Of a DNA stretch of 64,000 bases, positions 1 through 11,000 are shown piece after piece. Position numbers and translations under genes: made by a program. Source of the DNA: Ryuthela nishihirai (Eukaryota; Arthropoda; Arachnida; Araneae; Heptathelidae); assembly GCA_038380435.1 (NCBI GenBank), contig JAWZYU010000024.1:51422613-51486612 (forward strand). The letters are read 5' to 3'. The notes below the pieces were generated by a model. It did no database searches. It was not told where the DNA came from and saw only the letters and a program-made list of their open reading frames with translations. How positions within the stretch are numbered: the stretch's first letter is position 1; each line of letters begins with the position of its first letter.

Positions 1-359
1 GCTAAATATCGAGAGTTATCGTGGAACAAACAAATAAACGAAAACGACAAATACCATAAGATCCCCATCTTCTGGCATTCATTGTTTAGCATAAAATGTC
101 TTCGTTGTGTGCTTTAACTTCTTGTCGTCCCACAATGGGCTAATTTGGCAGATCGTCAAGAATGGTGGGACAGAACCCGCAGATCAGCTTTTGAAAGTAA
201 TGGAAGATTTACCACAAAACCAATTTCTGCTTTACATGAGACCAAGACGTAAAATCCCATCTCGTTGATGACAGCTTCTCCTCTCCAGGCTCAGAGTTGG
301 TCCCTTTCTCATCAAAATAAAAACACAAGGAGCAGGAAATCATTTTAAACTTTACACAG
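1..359. other. Non-repetitive flank, no gene seen
   Basis: Mixed-composition DNA. I see no open frame with protein-like composition, no SINE or MITE signature and no tandem repeat. Confidence 0.5.
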
Positions 360-800
360 TTGGGACACGATAGTAGTAGTCTTTGTTACAAGCCTGGGGA
401 CACTACCCACTGTTATACATATACTGTATGCAAACACACCAAACGTAAAGCAAAATTAAACACGATTTCATACATTTTCATTTCTTACAATATTGCAGAA
501 TTTCCATCGTATCTCATTATCATCATCTCCCTCCTCTTAATTTCCTCCTCCTCCTCCTCCTCCTCCCCCTTTTTTGTCATCCTCCTCCCACCTTTTTTCC
601 TTCTCTCTTCTTTTTCTTCCTCCCCTCTTCCTTCCTCTTTCTCCTCCTCCTTTTCTCCTCTTCTTGCTTCCTTCCTATCTTCCTCCTCTTTTCTCATCTT
701 TCCCTCCCTCTCCTACTATTTTTCTCCTATTCCTTCATCCTCATCCATCGTCGTACTATTATACTTTCTGGCCAAATTATTATGAACATCTACCTAATAC
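360..800. repeat. Short CT-rich low-complexity tract
   Basis: From about 525 to 730 the plus strand is almost pure C and T, with TCC runs near 544-570. The Ser/Pro/Leu-rich frame on the plus strand and the Glu/Arg/Lys-rich frame on the minus strand are by-products of this composition and not genes. Confidence 0.8.
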
Positions 801-937
801 TTCGTTGTATGTATGTATGGAGGGTTCAGTTCATTAATTTCAAAGGTTTCAATTCTTGCTCGTAGTTTTCATTGAAATTTCTGTTGTTTTATGATACTTC
901 GCGCATGATATAATAGTGTTCATAATAATTTGTCCAG

Positions 938-1770
938 TCAGTGTATGACTCTTCATCTACCTCTTTTTCTTACTCTTTTTTTTCCTTTTCTACCACTTGC
1001 TCCTTCTTCTGCTTTTCCTCCTCTCCTTCTCTTTCATACCTCAGCTTTATTTTTCTAACCTCTTCTTTTTCTTTCTGCCTTCCTGCTTTTCTTCATTCTC
1101 TCTCTTGCACCTCTTTTCTTCTTTTCCATCCTTTTCCCAACCGCTTCTCCCTTTTTCCACTTTTCCTCTTCCTCTTGTCTCTCCTCCTACTTTCCCTCTT
1201 TCTTTTCTACATCTTTCTAGTTTTCCTCTTCGTTTTCTCCTTCCTCTATTTTTCCTCTTCATTCCTGTGCTACTTTTCCTCCTCATTTTCTCTTTCCACC
1301 TCTTTCCCTCTTCATTTTCCCTCTCCTACTTTTCTTCCTTCTTCTACTTTCCCTCTTCATTTTCTCACTTCCCTACCTTTCTCCTTCATCCCCCTCCCAT
1401 TTTTCCTCTTTATTGTTCTCTCCACCTACTTTCTCTCTTCATTTTCCCCCTTCTCCTCCTACTTTTCCTCTTCCTTTTCTCCTCCTCTCTTAATTCCACA
1501 CACACACACACACACTTTTTCTTTTCATTTTCTTCTCCACCTACTTTCCTTCTTCACTTCCCCCTCCTACAATTTTTCCTCTTCCTTTTCTCCTTCCTCT
1601 CTTAATCCCCCCACTTTTCCTTTTCATTTTCTCCCCCACCTACTTTCCTCCTTCATCCCACTCTCCTTCTTTTCCTCTTTCATTTCTTCCTCCTATCTTA
1701 ATACCCCTCCCTCTTACTTTTCCTCTTTATTTTCTCCCTCCACCTACTTGTCCTCCTCCTCCTCTCCCTC
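938..1770. repeat. 830 bp polypyrimidine tract
   Basis: The plus strand is C and T for over 800 bases with only scattered A and G. It is a degenerate repeat of TTTTCCTCTTC-like words, with phrases such as CACCTACTTTCC recurring about every 60-100 bp. A (CA)n run interrupts it at 1497-1514. The 335-residue Ser/Phe/Leu frame is a composition artefact. Mirror-symmetric purine/pyrimidine DNA of this length could form triplex structure (inference). Confidence 0.85.
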
Positions 1771-2900
1771 CCCAACTATTCTACATCTCCATCTCCTCTG
1801 TTACTCTTGTTTCCCACGAATCGTCATTCTGCCGATAGTCGGACGTGACTCCCATCTGCCGGATGCGGAATTAAGTTCGACACGAAACGCTGCAGTTACG
1901 GAAGGAGACCTTTTGAACCTCGCTCTGAACTTTCAATACAAACTTTAATTCCGCTCCAGCTAACTCTCTTGTACCGTCGAATAACTTAATTTCTACCCTT
2001 TCCGTTCTGTCGCGCAATTAAAGAAAACCCAATGAAAAATAAAAGAATGATTTTTTTTTCATCCTTCTCTCTCTCCTCTAGACTTTTAGTGTGCCGTGTT
2101 CCATTCTCCGTGATTCTCCGAAGAAGGAATCTCTGTTGGAGAAGTGGAGGGGAAGGAGAAAGAAAGGTCCATTGGGAATTTAGAGGGGAGGGGAGGATAA
2201 ACAAGCTTAAGGCAATTGTTTTAAAGCAACAGACAAAAGAAAGGAGATCATCGTTTGAAATTGAAGAAAAACAACAGCCGATCTTAGATACTGATTGTTA
2301 GCGAACACTTACAAAATCAGTTGGTCGATTTCAAGCGTTTTTCGAGTTTTATTGTCGCTTTTTGTTATTGCTTCGAATCTTTCGGGTTTTTTATTGTTCG
2401 TGTTTTTACTCTTGTTAGTCACTACAACGTTCCCTTTGGTGTTCGCTTTTTCATTGTTCTCTCTTCGTGTTCTTCGGTGTTGTCCTTGGTGACTTGATTC
2501 GTTCAATGTTTATGGCTTTTTTTTGTTCTGTTGCGAGAACGTCGCTATTGTTAAAAGCTGGAACTGTTAAATTGCTTCAGTAATTTTATCAGATGTTCAT
2601 TACTTTTCATTCTACTTTTTATTACGCTGTTGCCATTTATTGTTATTTATTGCCGTTTCTGTTTAAATAGACAACGTACAAACAATAAAAAAGTCCCAAT
2701 ACCATACAAAATAATAAGAACAAAAAAACCTGAGGCTCGGAACCACGTTCTAGTTAATTCCCATTCGATTTGGTCTTTCCCTTTCACTCGAGTCACTCTG
2801 CCCCCCCCTCCCCCCACTTTATTTATTTTAGATCCGGGCCTGCATTAAACATGCATATTTAGAAGCAGAATAGTTTTACACAATAAAAAAAAATGCTCCA
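1771..2900. other. Unique sequence, no gene identified
   Basis: Non-repetitive DNA. A purine-rich patch lies near 2140-2200 and T-rich DNA at 2320-2640. Short frames are present on both strands but none has a recognisable motif. Confidence 0.5.
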
Positions 2901-3091
2901 GTCTTATCCCAGCTGGGCAAGATTTGAGATTTATCTCCGTAAAATTCCCCGCCCTGCCCACGGTCAGTGGGGGACACCGATGGACTTGGAAAGGCCGCCG
3001 TCCGTCGGATGGGACGTTACGCCGTGGCCCCCTTGTCGGGACAGTCATACCCTCGCACGTTAAAGAACACCCTGGATGTCTTGACGAGACT
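2901..3091 (+). mobile_element. SINE-A fragment
   Basis: The match runs from the end of box B through the body (ACACCGATG, GTTAAAGAACAC) and stops in the CTTGACGRGA segment. Both ends are missing and the copy is diverged, so it is an old relic. Confidence 0.8.
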
Positions 3092-3342
3092 GGTAAGTGT
3101 ACATGTCGATAACTTTTGGGTAAGTGTTTCATATCTGTATTAAACTAAGGTAATTATTTGAATAAAAATGCACACATTGGCATTTTATGCAACAAGGTAT
3201 AGCAAATTTAGTTTTACGTAAAATATATCTGTTCTAAAAATTTAAATTATTAAAATTAAAATTAAGTATTAAAGCAAAGATATTACTACGAATTCTGATT
3301 CCAAACTATCTATAATTCAAAGCTAATGGATTTTTATAAAAG

Positions 3343-3385
3343 TCTCCCCCAGGGACAATTCTCGGGAGGCGGGGGGAGATTTTCC
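3343..3385. other. Imperfect hairpin
   Basis: TCTCCCCC at the left faces GGGGGGAGA at the right across a short GC-rich spacer. It lies in otherwise AT-rich DNA, 140 bp before a stronger hairpin. Confidence 0.5.
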
Positions 3386-3520
3386 AGTACGTCATTGAGT
3401 GAAAACAACTAAAAAACCCAGAGAATTAGCTATAAAACACAATGATAAGGTGTAAGTGTTTGTATTGTTCAAATAAAAATGATTTTATGTTCTTAATTAT
3501 AAATTAAAAAATTAAGGGGA

Positions 3521-3581
3521 GGCTAAATGTCGGGATCTAAAGGCAGCGACAGTTCGATCCCTACACTAGCCTCCCCTTAAT
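3521..3581. other. 15 bp perfect inverted repeat with tRNA-like inner sequence
   Basis: ATTAAGGGGAGGCTA (3521-3535) is the exact reverse complement of 3567-3581. The 31 bp interior holds GGGATC and GATCCC facing each other, and a box-B-like GTTCGATCCC. It may be the remnant of a tRNA-like element whose acceptor stem is the GGGGAGG/CCTCCCC pair, but no full cloverleaf can be drawn. Confidence 0.5.
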
Positions 3582-3610
3582 TTTCGGATAAACTCTTTCC
3601 CTCCGTTTAG

Positions 3611-3893
3611 TTGGGTTGTTTTACCTCTGAGTTGCACTTTTTTACACACTATAGTCTAAATGGCCAGGTCACAAAGACCCCGAAGACTAAGAGTATGTTG
3701 GGGGAGAGGACCCACTGGAACAGCTGTTGGGAGACAAATGGTCGCCTCCCGCCAAGGCCATCCTGTGTGTTCTTTAACATGCACAGGGCATGGCTCTCCC
3801 GCACACGGAACCACAGATTAACGTCCCATCCGACGGACGGCGGCCTTTCCAAGTCCGTCGGTGTCCCCTATTGATTTTGTGTAGGGCAGGGAG
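3611..3893 (-). mobile_element. SINE-A, 5'-truncated
   Basis: On the minus strand the complete 3' end (GGTAAAACAACCCAA) and most of the body are present. The tRNA head is lost beyond the region opposite 3893. Confidence 0.85.
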
Positions 3894-5761
3894 TCCAGCT
3901 GATTTTAATAAAGCGGTCGTTGAGTGTATGTGCTTAATATATTTTCATGTTCTTTACGGTTACACCATTCTCAAAGGGGGGGGGGGGGGGCAAAATCCCC
4001 CTGTCGCCCCACCTACTTAGATCCATTCCTGAGTTCATTGTATACAGAGAGCGTTCTCAGACTCTTAAGAATAAGAGTTACATGAACAACAGCGATAAAC
4101 AAGAATTAACAACGACATCAAAAGAGCAGGTGATAGTTCTCGCTTTTCTTCCTTTTTGCATTGTTAAAGATAATGAAGAGGAAGAGACAATGAAAAGAGG
4201 AAGATTCAGGGAAGAGAGAATATTCTGGGTTGAGAGGCAGATCAACAGAGAGAGAGAATGCTTTGCAGTAAAGAGAAATATTAAGTGCCTCGCGTGAGTG
4301 TTCAGGAAAGCGTGAGCCGAACAGATTAACCGAAAGTGCCTGGAATAAGTCAATGCTCATCACATTTGCGCTCCAGCGACTGCGAGATGAGCACGGGCTC
4401 ATCTCTAAAGCGTAAAGTTGCCCGCTCTAAACCAAACATTTATTCATACGCGAGAGAATGAAATGCTGATGAAACATGAAAAGCACTTCTGCAATTGTCT
4501 CTCTCTCTGTGTGTGTGTCTGTTTGAGGTGGATGCTGACGACTAATGGATCCTGCTCCTCCCCATCCTCATCCTTCTCTTCCCTCGCTGCGAAGAGGTCT
4601 GCCTGCTCACTTAGAGCGCTCACCGGCGCGTAGAGGGTGTGTGCCCCGCGCGCGCATCGCTCGTTGGCGGCGACTCGCCTGAGTGTAATCGCGCATTTTC
4701 TCGGACGCCATCGCGGCCACAAATTGTTCCATCTGACAGAGGAGAACGCCGTGCAGTGAGAGGATGGAGAGGCTTAGCCTAAATTCTCCCTGAGAGCTCT
4801 GCACTGGATTTACAGTCTCATCTGGTGCCGGCTAGTTTAAAACCGCTGCCCGCTAAAGTTGTAAGAGAAGGCTCTGTGTTGTGTTTGCTTGGGAACCGCC
4901 AACGACTCTGGCGAACTTTATTCACACACAAACACACAAGAGGAAGGAAGGATGTTAGGAGACGGTAGAGGGAGGAGGATGTGAATAGTCTGGAAGGAAA
5001 GCACTAAAGTTTAAATATATGTATTAAAAGCAAGGAAACGGGGGAGAAGTTGGTGAACACGTTTGCGATTAATGTGGACAGTAAAGGCAAATGCCCTCTT
5101 GCAAATTTAATGCAACTCTTCTGTAAAATGGTTTGATTGTGAGGCTTTTCCACGCTGTTGTGCTGCTATTTGCGGTCTTAAACAGAATTAGACTCGCAGA
5201 GACACACACATGCACTTGGAATGTGGTTGTGAAGTTTACAGAGGAGGATGGAGAGTAAGATGAAATAAGTTGGATGAAGACACTTACGGATGACGAGTGT
5301 GACACAGAGCAACATTATCTTCCCTTTTCATTAATTTATCTAAATGGTAGACACGAAATTCTGGAACTTTTCTCTCTTTGGTCCCGCCGACTAAATGCTA
5401 AAGTTTCGAAAAGTGTAAAGATTAGTTCTTGCTATAATAAGCCCTCTCGATTTCAGTGCTTTATTAGGGCCATTAAGATGTGGCCCCGGCTCTCAATGCT
5501 GTCAAAGAGGAGATATTATATTTATTTAAGGCTTTAAATATTTTGGGGTGATTAATTTGTTAATCATTAACTACAAGCTAGTTCATTTAAAATGGTATAA
5601 AACATTTTGCTTCTTCTATTGATTTTAACTTTGTTGAATGTTTTAAAATTAATTTTACCTTTTTTTAACAAATGAATTTCAACCAGTTTAGTTTAATACA
5701 GATAATTGTAATTAAAATATCAAGAAATGTTTAAATTTTTACTTCTTCTACTAGTGAGCTG
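3894..5761. other. Unique sequence with a G12 run and a CpG-rich patch
   Basis: A run of G lies at 3967-3989. The rest is non-repetitive. Around 4590-4760 CpG is frequent (CGCGCGCG, several GCG words), unlike the surrounding DNA, and is listed separately. The remainder carries only short unrecognised frames. Confidence 0.5.
4590..4760. promoter_or_regulatory. Possible CpG-rich promoter or exon remnant
   Basis: This is the densest CpG patch outside SINEs, flanked by AT-richer DNA. A minus-strand frame (4607-4804) reads MEQFVAAMASEKMRDYTQASRRQRAMRARG in its middle, of balanced composition but unrecognised. It could be a first exon or promoter of a host gene on either strand. The evidence is composition only. 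Confidence 0.2.
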
Positions 5762-5773
5762 TCCGGGCCAGAT

Positions 5774-6069
5774 ATCTCCGCAAAATTCCCCGCCTTGCCC
5801 ACGGTCAGTAGTTGACACCGATGGGCTTGGAAAGGCCGCCGTCCGTCGAATGGGACGTGAAGCCGTGGCGCCGTGTGCGGGAGAGACATACCCTGTGCAC
5901 GTTAAGGAACACGCTGGATGGCCTTGACGGAAGACTACCATCTGTCTCCCAACAGCTGTCCCAGTGGGTCCCCTCCCCCACCCTTCTCTGAACCTTCGGG
6001 GTCCATGTGACCTGGCCATTTAGTCCATGGTGTGCAAAAAAAGTGCCGCTCAGAGGTAAAACAACCCAA
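5774..6069 (+). mobile_element. SINE-A, 5'-truncated, with TSD
   Basis: It begins inside the body at ATCTCCGCAAAATTCC and runs to the 3' end. It is flanked by a perfect 12 bp TSD, TCCGGGCCAGAT (5762-5773 and 6070-6081). Truncation at the 5' end plus a TSD is the signature of LINE-driven target-primed reverse transcription. Confidence 0.95.
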
Positions 6070-6081
6070 TCCGGGCCAGAT

Positions 6082-6379
6082 CCTATTTTGGTGACTCTAA
6101 CTTTAAGGGGGCGAATACAAGAGGATTTGTTTAAATCCACAGTGTTTTTTGTTCTACCGATTTTTTTTTAAGAAATTTGTCGATACACATAGTCCCCGGC
6201 TAACACGAATTCGATAAACACGATTTCTGTTTAACAAGATTTTTAAAATAAATCTGGTTTTCAACTAACATAACTAACACGTTTTTCTACTATCTCTCTG
6301 CGATCTTTTAACATATATACAATATATAGACAATTGTAAGTGATTGACGCCTGACTGACTGAAACGAGATCACGCTAAT
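6082..6379. other. AT-rich unique sequence
   Basis: No repeat or frame worth noting is seen here. Confidence 0.5.
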
Positions 6380-6895
6380 TCTAACTCAAACTTCAAAGCT
6401 TGAGGTCTTCAAGGTCAAATTTTAAGGTCCTCAAAGTCGTGAGGAAACTTCAAGGTCAAATTTCAAGGTCCTCAAAGTCTTGAGGAAACTTCAAGGTCAA
6501 ATAGAGGTCACATAGAGGTCAAACCTTGATCTAAGGGATAGAAACGTGAAAATTGGTATCTAGGGGTGTTTCGGGCTGTAGATGTCAGAAACGTTACGAA
6601 GATTCGGATCCGGAGGCTCCTTCGAGGTCAAAGGTCAAATTTCGATCTATCGGTGCTAGAAAGCTGAAAATTGGTTCCTGTTGGTATTTTGGATCATAGA
6701 TCTCGTAAATTTCGTTGAATTTTGGTTGTAATTGGTCCTTTGAGGTCAAAGGTCAAATTTCCATATACCTGTACTAGATAGCTAAAAAATGGCGAATAGG
6801 GCTGCTTCGGACTATAGAACTAAGAAATAATAGGAATTTTCTTATCCGGTGTCGCAATCAAGGTGAAATAGGGGTCAGAGTGACTATATGTACCA
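6380..6895 (+). repeat. AGGTCA-rich dispersed repeat, copy 1
   Basis: Tandem-like modules carry CTTCAAGGTCAAAT and GAGGTCAAAGGTCAAAT, alternating with phrases such as GCTAGAAAGCTGAAAATTGG and GATCATAGATCTCG. Perfect AGGTCA-A-AGGTCA words (the DR1 nuclear-receptor half-site arrangement) lie at 6625-6637 and 6743-6755. The same modules recur in reverse orientation at 49487-50530, so this is a mobile or once-mobile family of unknown class. No coding capacity is seen. Confidence 0.75.
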
Positions 6896-7160
6896 TGTAA
6901 AAAGATTCTTTGATTCTTTCCTTTTCTCACCTTTCTTTGTTCACAATTTTAGCATTTCGGAAAAGATTTTTCATATTTGGCTTTACAAATCAGTGTGTTT
7001 AAACAGCTGTAGAATGTAATATATGTATTTATAGAAACAATAAAGTACATTTTAACTGTCACCAAACTATTACAATGTACTCGTATACAAAGTCACCTTG
7101 ATTGTTTCAAAATCATAAGTTGCCACGTGTAAAGGAGAAATGATTGTAATCGCAGAGTTG

Positions 7161-7533
7161 GAGCGGGGATGGTTCTGTCGGTAGCGCGCCAGGATCGTAA
7201 TCTGCAGTTCCCAGGTTCGAGTCCCAGCAGGGTCAGCTTTGAGATTCATCTCCGCAAAACTCCCGTGTTGCTCTCGGTTAACAGGGGACACTGATGGGCT
7301 TGGAAAGTCTGTCGGATGGGGCGTGGCACCATGTGGGGAAGAGCCATACCCTGGTGCAATTTAAATAACACGCTGGATTGCCTTGACTGGAGGCTACCAC
7401 CATATGCCTGTTAACAGCGTCCAGTGGTCCTCTTTCCCCAACCTTCCCTGAGCCCTTTGAATCCTTGTGACCTGGCCATTTAGCCATTGCGTGCAAAAAA
7501 AAAAAACCTGCCGTTCAGAGAAGTAAAACAGTC
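7161..7533 (+). mobile_element. SINE-A, near full length, diverged
   Basis: The head is recognisable (CGGTAGCGCGCCAGGATCGTAATC, GGTTCGAGTCC) and the 3' end is present. It has many substitutions and an expanded A run, so it is older than most copies here. Confidence 0.9.
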
Positions 7534-7550
7534 CAAATCATAGAATTAGT

Positions 7551-7931
7551 TGGGTTGGGTTATTTTACCTCTGAGCGGCACTTTTTTGCACACCATGGGC
7601 TAAATGGCCAGGTCACATGGACCCCGAAGGCTCAAAGAAGGTTGGGGGAGGGGACCCACTGGAACAGCTGTTGGGAGACAGATGGTAGCCTCCCGTCAAG
7701 GCCATCCAGCGTGTTCTTTAACGTGTACAGGGTATGGCTCTCCCGCACACGGGGCCACGGCTTAACATCCCATCTGACAGACGGTGGCCTTTCCAAGCCC
7801 ATCGGTGTCCTCTACTGACCACGGGCAGAGCGGGGAATTTTGCGGAGATAAATCTCAACGTTGACCCAGCTGGGACTCGTACCTGGGAACTACAGATTAC
7901 GAGCTGGGACCGACTGAGCCACCCCCGCTCC
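7551..7931 (-). mobile_element. SINE-A, full length, perfect TSD
   Basis: Both the (TTGGG)2 end and the tRNA head are complete. The TSD is CATAGAATTAGT at 7539-7550 and 7932-7943. It landed 6 bp from the tail of the older copy at 7161-7533. Confidence 0.97.
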
Positions 7932-7943
7932 CATAGAATTAGT

Positions 7944-8630
7944 GATCTTCATTATTCAATAGAAGTTTTTAGCAATTTTCATTTTCAATCTTCATTGTTA
8001 GCAATCATCTCGTATCATGTGTTAAATAAAACTCCATTTAGCCTTTTTTTTATTTATACTATTATTATTGGTTCTTCTCTGTGGAAATGAATTAAATATG
8101 TGAAATATTCTTAAACAAATAGTAAACATAAAGCATTAGTCAAAATTGAGCCATAATAGAGGATTTATTAATTTATTATTTTATTATTTACATTTTTTGC
8201 TACAAAAGACTCGTGCCCAAATAACACGATTTCATCTTACACGAATTTTTTGAAGAACACATCTGTCCTATTAATCGGGAACTGGGTTTATTATGTATTA
8301 TCACGCAATGAAATATTCAAATATATAATATAAATAAACACCAAACAATATAATAATTTATAACGGTAACAATATTTTTAATCAGGCGACTGCCTCAAAA
8401 TGTCGTTGTCCTGGAGGAGATTGCATGGCAGTTTCTTGGGGATATGTTTTCCTGGGATATGGGTTTTCTTGCGGATATGTTTTCTTCAAAAATAAATGAT
8501 ACCAACTAAATGTAGCCATAACAGAAAATGAAGCTTAAAGCAGTGATACGTAAATTTTTTACGGTTAAATATGCTTTTTGTTTTTCAAATCCTCAGATCT
8601 ATTTTTTTTGGATAACAATATCCGAATAGG
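7944..8630. other. AT-rich unique sequence
   Basis: Low-GC DNA without a recognisable element. A small direct repeat GGATATG(T/G)(T/G)TTTC recurs near 8440-8485. Confidence 0.5.
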
Positions 8631-9182
8631 TACAGTCGCCCAAAAAAGTATCCGAACACTACGGTTGATTACAAAATTCAGAAAAAATATCTGGCAACGA
8701 ATTTTTTAGAAATTAGTGATCTGGCAACCTTCGTGTCACGTGACACGAAGGTTGCCAGATCACTAATTTCTTAAAAAAAATCGTTGCCAGATATTTTTTC
8801 TGAACGCTGTAATCAACTATAGTGTTCGGATATTTTTTAATATATATAATGCGTATGAATATATAATGCAATGAATATGGAGCGTGTGCAGTTACCGTTC
8901 ACAGCAAACTGGAGCGGTTGCGGTTAATGTTCACAGCACATTGGATCGTGTGAGCTCACAAAGACCTGGATCGTGTGGGCTCACTCACGGAAATATTGAG
9001 CGTGTGCAGTTACCGTTCACAGCAAACTGGAGCGTGTACGGTCCAGATATTTTTCTTGAATTCTGTAATCACGTGACACGAAGGTTGCCAGATCACTGAT
9101 TTCTAAAAAAATCGTTGCTATATATTTTTTTCTGAATTCTGTAATCAACCATAATGTTCGGATATTTTTTTGAGCGACTGTA
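8631..9182 (+). mobile_element. MITE-1, long form
   Basis: It begins TACAGTCGCCCAAAAAAGTA and ends TTTTTTTGAGCGACTGTA, so it has TA at both ends as expected for Tc1/mariner insertion. The left part is a near-complete short MITE palindrome centred on TTCGTGTCACGTGACACGAA. A linker (ATATATAATGCGTATG) and a core of GAGCGTGTGCAGTTACCGTTCACAGC words follow, then a right half-arm. There is no transposase frame, so it is non-autonomous. This copy lacks the big internal core palindrome seen in the copies at 40.7 and 44.4 kb. Confidence 0.93.
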
Positions 9183-9249
9183 CTGCGATGATTCTCCATC
9201 CTGTTACTCTCATCTCTGATGAAAACTTAATTTATAGTCATACGCTGTA

Positions 9250-9360
9250 AAAAGACTGTATTGTTACAACAGTTTATGGTGTGACATTTCACCACAAAAT
9301 GGTGCAAGATCAGGACTTGAAAATGTTTTCATATTTACCACCATATTATGGTGTAAGTTG
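9250..9360 (+). repeat. Dispersed repeat pair, copy 1
   Basis: It is similar to 15089-15193: both carry ACCACAAAATGGTGYAAG, TTTTCATATTTA and a terminal GTGTAAG-like word. The centre pairs with itself (CACCA/TGGTG). The family is unknown. Confidence 0.55.
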
Positions 9361-9457
9361 GCACCCTCAAATCAATGTAACTCCATAAAGAAGGACATTA
9401 ACGTTAAATATCACCCTTTATCTGATTTCAGATCTTCTATCGTCATGGTGATGTACC

Positions 9458-9829
9458 AACACCTATAATAGAAGGCCGTATAACTAAGTCATGACGTCAC
9501 CATAGATAGACGAGAAACGTAGGATTTTCTTTTTTTTTTCTATCATTATTACTGGTGTATTTTAATACTACTCTTTATACTAATGCTTATTCCCAACTAT
9601 ACATTATTTACAAGGAGAATTATTTGTGTTCATTAAAATTATTATAACATTAATACAGGTGAATTTTTTTCTAAATAATGTATGTTTATAAATAAATATT
9701 AGTGTAAAGATTAGTATTGAAATAAGTAGCAATAACGATAGAAATAAACATATAAGAAATACCTAGATTTCTGAACAATCTACGATGACATCATAACTAG
9801 TTCTATGGACTTCTGTTATATGAGGTGTT
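9458..9829. mobile_element. MITE-2 copy 1
   Basis: The ends are inverted repeats: AACACCTATAATAGAAGGCC at the left pairs with the imperfect GGACTTCTGTTATATGAGGTGTT at the right. Inside this, TGACGTCACC faces GATGACATCA, and TTCTATCATTATTACT (from 9538) faces GCAATAACGATAGAA (ending 9746). There is no coding capacity. A homologous element lies at 60683-61061. Confidence 0.7.
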
Positions 9830-9884
9830 TATATATACTACTCACTTCATTTTCGCTCCATATGATTCGTATTCAATAATATAA

Positions 9885-10396
9885 ATCATCATCATCGTCA
9901 TCTTCAAGCAGCCATAGGCTACGGATTTTCTTCCACACTGTATTTTCCACTCTAAACACATCTGTCCCGAGCTACATCTGCTGTATCTGGCCACTGTATA
10001 CCAATTCCAGCAAGGTCCTGTTTGACATTGTCTGCCCATCGCATCCTAGGTCTCTCCCTCTTTCTGAAGTTTTTTGGCTTCAGAAACCTATTCGCTAGTC
10101 TATAATTCATAACCCTATTCGCTAGTCTCATTAGTTCATAACCCTATTGCTAGTCTCATCATATTCGCTAGTTTATAATTATTCATACGAGCAACATGGC
10201 CAAAACAACGAAGTCTTTCTCTACACAATATGTTTCCCAAAGAAGACTGCTTTGCCTAACCTCATCATTATTTACAAAGCCAATCAATCATCAAACAAAG
10301 CCAATCAATCATCAAATCAAGACATCAAGTTTTCCGCTATCTTGTTTGCAAAGGGTTCGAGTTTCCCTACCATAACTAACCCTAGAAAGGATTTTA
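9885..10396 (-). mobile_element. RTE-like LINE, 3'-end fragment
   Basis: Reading the minus strand, this is the last ~450 bp of the same element as 17034-20660, ending in TGGCTGCTTGAAGATGACGATGATGATG. It is strongly diverged. It contains local duplications of CCTATTCGCTAGTCTAT-like words at 10088-10190 and a duplicated AAGCCAATCAATCATCAAA near 10278-10315. It is non-functional. Confidence 0.85.
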
Positions 10397-10432
10397 TGGC
10401 CGAGGGTACCCTACCCTAGGTCATAAAATGAC

Positions 10433-10721
10433 GGTTTGGGGAGGGGACCCACTGGAACAGCTGTTGGGAGACAGATGGTAGCCTCCCGTCAAGGCCATCC
10501 AGCGTGTTCTTTAACGTGCACAGGGTATGGCTCTCCCGCACACGGGGCCACGGCTTAACGTTCCATACGACGGACTTTCCAAGCCCATCGTGTCCCCTAC
10601 TGACGTAGGCAGGGCGGGGAATTTTGCGGAGATAAATCTCAACGCTGACCCAGCTGGGACTCGAACCTGGGAACTACAGATTACGAGCCTGGCGCGCTAC
10701 CGACTGAGCCACCCCCGCCCC
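10433..10721 (-). mobile_element. SINE-A with replaced 3' end
   Basis: The tRNA head and body are present. Where the last ~95 bp of the 3' end should be, there is instead CTACCCTAGGTCATAAAATG (10411-10430). The copy at 60117-60437 has the same replacement at the same position. Confidence 0.85.
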
Positions 10722-10733
10722 AGGTCAGAAAGA

Positions 10734-10822
10734 AGACACCAATTGGTCTGGAAATGCCGTCGTTCGTCGCACGGAATGAAAAACCGTAACCTCATATTTC
10801 GTAGCTCCAAAGAAACACCCAA
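10734..10822 (+). mobile_element. SINE-A degenerate fragment
   Basis: GACACCAATTGGTCTGGAAA followed by a diverged CCGTCSTYCGTCG segment matches the central body of SINE-A. Confidence 0.6.
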
Positions 10823-10837
10823 ATAATTGTCACCTCT

Positions 10838-10980
10838 GTAGCTAAAAGGTATCGCGTTAGTTCGCAATAACATTGCAACTGCCGGGATCCAGGTTCGAGT
10901 CCCGGACTGATATGTTGTTTATTTATGTGCTGTTAACTCTGAGACAGAGGTCAGCAGTGACTTCGGTTTTAGCTGAGCAG
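10838..10980 (+). repeat. tRNA-like sequence, possible third SINE
   Basis: GGTTCGAGTCCCGG is a perfect box B, about 45 bp after a weak box-A-like TATCGCGTTAG. The 3' part (CTGTTAACTCTGAGACAGAGG) does not match SINE-A or SINE-B. It could be a diverged SINE or a tRNA pseudogene. Confidence 0.4.
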
Positions 10981-11000
10981 TCCTCGTATAAGAAGATCTG

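Noticed and set aside
941..1948. 335-codon plus frame rich in Ser, Phe, Leu
   Set aside because: It is produced by the polypyrimidine tract. There is no domain, and the other frames are equally open.
8631..9182. Autonomous Tc1/mariner transposase in MITE-1
   Set aside because: No frame with a DDE-type catalytic pattern exists in any copy; all are non-autonomous.
10390..10428. Target-site duplication AGGTCA around the SINE-A at 10433-10721
   Set aside because: The same left sequence recurs at 60117 without a matching right flank, so it is a shared foreign 3' end and not a TSD.
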